Of a stretch of DNA of 64,000 nt, positions 60,603 through 64,000 are shown piece by piece. The notes beneath the pieces are model-generated. The model was given only the letters and a program-made list of their open reading frames with translations, was not told the DNA's origin and ran no database searches. Position numbers and translations under genes: made by a program. How positions within the stretch are numbered: the first letter of the stretch is position 1; every line of letters begins with the position of its first letter. The stretch comes from Chryseobacterium sp. G0162 (lineage in GTDB: Bacteria; Bacteroidota; Bacteroidia; Flavobacteriales; Weeksellaceae): contig NZ_CP033922.1 in assembly GCF_003815715.1 (NCBI RefSeq), positions 2,962,001 to 3,026,000 of the forward strand, given 5' to 3'.

Positions 60603-61466
60603 ATGGAAATGAATGTTTCAAAAAATGATGAGCAAGTAGTTGCTAGAAAGGCAGGAGGTTTAAATCCAGCTGTTATTATTCCTATTCTATTTATTATAGG
60701 AGTATGTATTTATTTATTCGTTCTTGGTAGCCCAGGAAACTTTAAAGATGCAGATAAACTAGGAAGTGGATCTGTAGCTTTCTCAAGTATTGAAGGAAAA
60801 GACATTCACCCAGAGTCGTTTTTAGGTATTATCTACAAAGGAGGAGTTATTGTACCAATCTTGATTACTTTCATGATTACGGTAATCGTTTTCTCTTTTG
60901 AAAGATATTTCGTTCTTGGTAAAGCTGCTGGAAAAGGAAACTTAGACAACTTCGTAGTACAAGTAAGAAGCTTACTAAACCAAAACAAAATCGACGAAGC
61001 TATTGAAGAGTGCGACAGACAACAAGGTTCTGTAGGTAACGTAGTAAAAGAAGGTCTTACTACTTACAAAGCTCTTGCTCACGATAACACACTAAATAAA
61101 GAGCAGAAAATGGTAGCGCTTAACAAAGCTATCGAAGAAGCTACAACTCTTGAGATGCCAATGCTTGAGAAGAACATGATGATCCTTTCTACTTTAGGTA
61201 CTGTTGCAACATTAGTAGCACTACTTGGAACGGTAATCGGGATGATCAAGGCATTCTTCGCGTTAGGTTCAGGAGGTGGTACTCCAGATGCTGCTGCTCT
61301 ATCTACAGGTATCTCTGAAGCCTTGATCAACACGGCATTAGGTATTGGTACTTCAGCTATCGCTATTATCCTTTATAACTTCTTTACATCTAAAATTGAT
61401 GGATTAACTTACAAGATCGATGAGATCTCTATGAGCATCCAGCAGTCTTTCGCTGAATTCAACTAA
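60603..61466 (+). CDS. exbB: MotA/TolQ/ExbB proton channel
   Basis: 287 residues with four hydrophobic helices: ~23-43, ~80-102, and the conserved pair at ~198-220 and ~243-262. The family core is in LSTLGTVATLVALLGTVIGMIKAF, followed by GISEALINTALGIGTSAIAIILY. It forms the proton channel of the TonB energising complex with the two ExbD proteins and TonB that follow. The extra N-terminal helix and ~35-residue loop are common in Bacteroidetes. Confidence 0.94.
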   Translation: MEMNVSKNDEQVVARKAGGLNPAVIIPILFIIGVCIYLFVLGSPGNFKDADKLGSGSVAFSSIEGKDIHPESFLGIIYKGGVIVPILITFMITVIVFSFERYFVLGKAAGKGNLDNFVVQVRSLLNQNKIDEAIEECDRQQGSVGNVVKEGLTTYKALAHDNTLNKEQKMVALNKAIEEATTLEMPMLEKNMMILSTLGTVATLVALLGTVIGMIKAFFALGSGGGTPDAAALSTGISEALINTALGIGTSAIAIILYNFFTSKIDGLTYKIDEISMSIQQSFAEFN

Positions 61467-61527
61467 GAATTAGCAAGAAATTTGCATTAGCAATTAAAAG
61501 AAGTTTAATTAAAAATATTTTATAATA

Positions 61528-62136
61528 ATGGCGAGAGTCAAACCTAAAAGACATGGAGTAGTAACGGACATGACCGCAATGTGTGACGTTGCGTTCCTAC
61601 TTCTTACGTTCTTTATCTTGACCACTCAGTTTAAAAAACCTGACGTGGAGCAGATCAAACCGCCATCTTCAATTTCGGAAAAATTGCTTCCTGATGCTAG
61701 TTTAATGACTATCAACGCTACTCCGGACGGAAAATTCTATTTCCAACCGGTAGAAAACGCATCAGAAAGAGTTGCTCTTTTGGATAAAATGGGAAAAAAG
61801 TATGGTATTACTTTTGACAATAACCAAAAAGCTGCATTCCAGAAAGTTCAGGCAATTGGAGTTCCAATGAACCAACTAAAAGGTTACTTGGATATGCCTG
61901 CAGATGAGCAGAAAAATTATAAGAGTCCTACAGGTATTCCTATGGACAGTACAAATAAGCAATTAATTGATTGGGTAAAAGAAAGTTTGAGCGTTAACCC
62001 TGACTACAAGTTAGCAATTAAAGGAGACGTTACAACTCAGTACCCTAAAGTTAAAGGTCTGTTTGAAGGTTTAAGAGATATTGATTTTCTTAAATTCTGG
62101 TTGATTACATCACAAGAAGGTAAACCTAACGAATAA
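61528..62136 (+). CDS. exbD: ExbD/TolR family protein (first of the pair)
   Basis: 202 residues. The basic N-terminus KPKRHG is followed by a membrane helix with the essential Asp in MTAMCDVAFLLLTFFILTT (~15-33). The long periplasmic region contains KPPSSISEKLLPD and LAIKGDVTTQYPKVKGLFEGLRDIDFLKFWLIT near the end. It is divergent from the second exbD, so the two are not recent duplicates. It probably forms part of a heterodimeric or two-ExbD motor. Confidence 0.92.
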   Translation: MARVKPKRHGVVTDMTAMCDVAFLLLTFFILTTQFKKPDVEQIKPPSSISEKLLPDASLMTINATPDGKFYFQPVENASERVALLDKMGKKYGITFDNNQKAAFQKVQAIGVPMNQLKGYLDMPADEQKNYKSPTGIPMDSTNKQLIDWVKESLSVNPDYKLAIKGDVTTQYPKVKGLFEGLRDIDFLKFWLITSQEGKPNE

Positions 62137-62147
62137 TATCGATAGAA

Positions 62148-62714
62148 ATGGCAGAAGTACAAGTACAAGAAAAAGGCGGCAAGGGCGGCAAGGTCCGTTC
62201 CAAGAAGCAGAGTACCAGAGTCGATATGACTCCGATGGTGGACTTGGGTTTTCTATTGATTACCTTCTTTATGTTCACAACTACATTCAGTAAACCGAAT
62301 GTTATGGACTTAGGTCTTCCGGCAAAACCAAAGCCAGATGCTCCTAAACCTCCACCAACAGAAATTAAACTTTCTAACTCAATTTCTATCTTATTAGGAA
62401 AAAACAATAGAGTTTTCTGGCACCAGCAGGATGCAACTTCCTTGAATGACCAAACTCTTATGGAAACTACTCTTGATAGAGATGGAATTAGAAAAATAAT
62501 TCAGCAGGCAAAATCTAGAGCTGCAGATCAAACGAAATTTACCGTGATCATTAAGCCAACAGACGATGCTGTATATAAGAACTTTGTTGATATTCTTGAC
62601 GAAATGGCAATTACTAAGAGCGAACAATACGGTGTTACCGATGTGAAGCCTTGGGAGAAAGCTGTTTATGAAAAGAAAATAGGAGGTGCTGCTGCACCGG
62701 CTGCTACAAAGTAA
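62148..62714 (+). CDS. exbD: ExbD/TolR family protein (second of the pair)
   Basis: 188 residues: basic stretch GGKGGKVRSKKQSTRVD, membrane helix with Asp in MTPMVDLGFLLITFFMFTT (~27-45), a Pro/Lys linker (KPKPDAPKPPPTE), and the periplasmic domain with KFTVIIKPTDDAVYKNFVDIL and YGVTDVKPWEKAVYEKK. It is nearly the same over those segments as the solo exbD at 43375-43896. It lies 11 bases after the first exbD in the operon. Confidence 0.93.
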   Translation: MAEVQVQEKGGKGGKVRSKKQSTRVDMTPMVDLGFLLITFFMFTTTFSKPNVMDLGLPAKPKPDAPKPPPTEIKLSNSISILLGKNNRVFWHQQDATSLNDQTLMETTLDRDGIRKIIQQAKSRAADQTKFTVIIKPTDDAVYKNFVDILDEMAITKSEQYGVTDVKPWEKAVYEKKIGGAAAPAATK

Positions 62715-62742
62715 TTTAACCATAAAATTGTATATCTAATCT

Positions 62743-63585
62743 ATGGCAGATGAAAATGTATACGGTCAGAATCTTACTCTAGACGAAATCGTATTTGAAA
62801 ATAGAAACAAGGAATATGGTGCCTATGATCTTAGACATCAGTATCCGAGACTTTTAACAAAGTCATTTATTATCGGAACAGCATTATTCCTTTTGGCAGC
62901 TTTGTCTCCGTTCATCTATCTTACGATCAAGAATCTTACAGCTCCGCCTAAGCAAGAAGTAAAGGCAGATCTTGTAGATATCCTTGAAGAAGAACCGATT
63001 ATCGAGCAGCCTAAAGAAGAAGAACCACCTCCACCACCGCCACCTCCAAAAGAGGAGCCGAAAATTGAGGTTATTCAGAACGTTGTTCCTGAGCCTGTAA
63101 AAGCTCCGAAGATTGAAACTCCACCACCACCAATTTCTAAGCAGTTGGAAACTACAACTGGTTTGAATAATCAGGAGGGAGTTAAAGCTCCGGCTTATAC
63201 ACCACCACCGCCACCACCATCTACGGGTACAAAAACTGCAACTGTAGAAGTGAAAGCGAATAACCCTAACGAAATCTACAAAGATGTAGACCAGTCTGCA
63301 GAATATCCTGGAGGTATGGGTGCATTAAGAAAATTCTTAGGTGAAAACTTCGATACTTCATTAATGGAAGGAGGTGAAGGTACCCTTAAAGCTAAGCTTA
63401 AGTTCGTTGTAGAAAAAGACGGAACTGTTTCTGCAGTTACTATTGAAGAGAAATCTCCAAATAGCGACTTCAACAATGAAGCAATTCGTGTAGTTAAGAA
63501 ACTTAAAAAGTGGACTCCTGCTAAGAGAAATGGAGAAAGCGTAAGATCTTACTATAGCGTACCATTTACTATGAACTTTGAATAA
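62743..63585 (+). CDS. tonB: Energy transducer TonB
   Basis: 280 residues. N-terminal NLTLDEIVFENRNKEYGAYD is the common leader of Bacteroidetes TonB. One membrane helix (~42-62) follows, then a periplasmic Pro/Glu/Lys-rich spacer (~70-160, with PPPPPPPPKEEP and PPPPPPSTGTK). The C-terminal TonB domain (~180-280) has YPGGMGALRKFLGENF, KLKFVVEKDGTVSAVTIEEKS and YSVPFTMNFE. It couples ExbBD proton flow to TonB-dependent outer-membrane transporters. Ends at a strong terminator. Confidence 0.93.
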   Translation: MADENVYGQNLTLDEIVFENRNKEYGAYDLRHQYPRLLTKSFIIGTALFLLAALSPFIYLTIKNLTAPPKQEVKADLVDILEEEPIIEQPKEEEPPPPPPPPKEEPKIEVIQNVVPEPVKAPKIETPPPPISKQLETTTGLNNQEGVKAPAYTPPPPPPSTGTKTATVEVKANNPNEIYKDVDQSAEYPGGMGALRKFLGENFDTSLMEGGEGTLKAKLKFVVEKDGTVSAVTIEEKSPNSDFNNEAIRVVKKLKKWTPAKRNGESVRSYYSVPFTMNFE

Positions 63586-63610
63586 TTAGACTTATTTATT
63601 CAGAATATAA

Positions 63611-63649
63611 ATAAAAAGAGAAGCATATGCTTCTCTTTTTATTTTTTTT
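63611..63649 (+). terminator. Terminator of the tonB operon
   Basis: AAAAAGAGAAGCAT/ATGCTTCTCTTTTT hairpin followed by a T8 run. Confidence 0.88.
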
Positions 63650-63663
63650 GGTATTTTTGTTAC

Positions 63664-63861
63664 ATGATGTTCAATTGGTTATCCCTGGTTACGGGATTGT
63701 TTTATATTGTTTTAGGAATTGTAGTCATTATCTATAAATTCTTTTTTACTATTTTAGAACCTGCTATTGCTTATGCATTGGGTGCAGTGTTGATTATTTA
63801 TGGTATTTTCAGAATCTATAGAGCAGTTGCTAAAATCAAAAAATCGAAAGATGAAGAATAG
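63664..63861 (+). CDS. Small membrane protein (65 residues)
   Basis: 65 residues with two hydrophobic helices (~5-27 and ~34-50) and a basic-acidic tail KIKKSKDEE. The family is common as an unnamed protein downstream of tonB in Flavobacteriia, from memory. It starts just after the tonB terminator, and its 3' end overlaps the next gene by 11 bases, so the two are coupled. No function assigned. Confidence 0.65.
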   Translation: MMFNWLSLVTGLFYIVLGIVVIIYKFFFTILEPAIAYALGAVLIIYGIFRIYRAVAKIKKSKDEE

Positions 63862-64000
63862 TTTTAAAATTGCACTTGTCTTTGTAATAACTATTATGCT
63901 GGCAGGCTGCAAAAAAGAGGAGAAATCTCCTTCCTATAATAAAGGTGATCTTACGATTTTTACAGATGAATCTTTTCAAAGTGTTACAGAAGCATTAGCC
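63851..64000 (+). CDS. PstS-like substrate-binding lipoprotein, N-terminal part
   Basis: 50 residues are visible before the window ends. Lipobox MLAGC (Cys19) is followed by KKEEKSPSYNKGDLTIF and TDESFQSVTEALA, the start of the periplasmic binding fold as in PstS-family phosphate-binding proteins found next to tonB in Flavobacteriia. It overlaps the previous small gene by 11 bases. The ligand-binding residues lie beyond the window, so the substrate is not confirmed. Confidence 0.6.
   Translation, partial: MKNSFKIALVFVITIMLAGCKKEEKSPSYNKGDLTIFTDESFQSVTEALA

Noticed and set aside
1..64000. CRISPR arrays, tRNA or rRNA genes, prophage or restriction-modification genes
   Set aside because: No regularly spaced repeats, no cloverleaf-like stretches in the gaps and no recognisable phage or defence proteins were seen. 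The only mobile-element trace is the IS982 fragment.

Overview
The window is AT-rich and gene-dense and looks like the chromosome of a Flavobacteriia member, most likely Chryseobacterium or a close Weeksellaceae relative. Supporting signs are the TAnnTTTG-type promoter boxes ahead of many genes, the near absence of Shine-Dalgarno sequences, three proteins ending in a type IX secretion (T9SS) type-B sorting domain, GG-leader cysteine-rich peptides of the kind common in Chryseobacterium, and long Bacteroidetes-type LeuS and GltX. I found no rRNA, tRNA, CRISPR array or intact insertion sequence.

Layout. 1-5.5 kb: the 5' part of icmF (fused B12-dependent acyl-CoA mutase), a small membrane protein, a DUF3667 protein, then the ribosomal block rplM-rpsI-rpsB. 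5.5-21.6 kb is accessory: a GG-leader Cys-rich peptide, three secreted paralogues (probably DUF6759) around trmB, a CarboxypepD-reg-like protein, three very large tandem T9SS-exported adhesin-like proteins, tsf on the opposite strand from rpsB, and a fourth DUF6759-like paralogue. 21.7-25.5 kb: accA, gltX, a bulb-lectin lipoprotein and an IS982 transposase remnant. 25.5-29.5 kb: four glycosyltransferases. 29.4-43.9 kb is mostly housekeeping: rocD, a YdcF-like protein, accC-accB, rpmF-DUF177, pdxA, ribE, an orphan histidine kinase, a TrmN6-like methyltransferase, ftsE, rpmH, nrnA, a patatin, a lipoprotein, an alpha/beta hydrolase and a solo exbD. 44-49.5 kb: dsbD, a decayed second copy of the tilS 3' end, a fused thioredoxin-peroxiredoxin, an ECF sigma factor and tilS. 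49.5-57.4 kb: an OmpA-like lipoprotein, a 52-residue protein, a second GG-leader Cys-rich peptide, an O-methyltransferase, an NlpC/P60 protein, a DUF1648 protein, waaA, and an acyltransferase/glycosyltransferase/unknown operon. 57.5-64 kb: leuS, the TonB energising operon exbB-exbD-exbD-tonB, a small membrane protein and the start of a PstS-like lipoprotein.

How the genes work together. AccA, AccB and AccC are subunits of acetyl-CoA carboxylase (the beta subunit is not here). Ribosomal proteins, EF-Ts, GltX, LeuS, TilS, TrmB and TrmN6 serve translation. The glycosyltransferases, WaaA and the acyltransferase point to cell-surface glycan or LPS synthesis, and the adhesin-like proteins should be delivered to the surface by a T9SS encoded elsewhere. 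ExbB-ExbD-ExbD-TonB powers TonB-dependent outer-membrane import.

Most interesting: (1) two short Cys-rich leader peptides 45 kb apart with the same six-cysteine order C-C-CC-C-C; (2) a decayed copy of the tilS 3' end on the far side of a sigma-factor/thioredoxin pair, suggesting that pair was inserted beside tilS; (3) inverted DUF6759-like paralogues bracketing a segment that separates rpsB from tsf, suggesting an inversion; (4) a cluster of three giant adhesin paralogues; (5) an insertion of about 75 residues just before the KLSKR loop of GltX.
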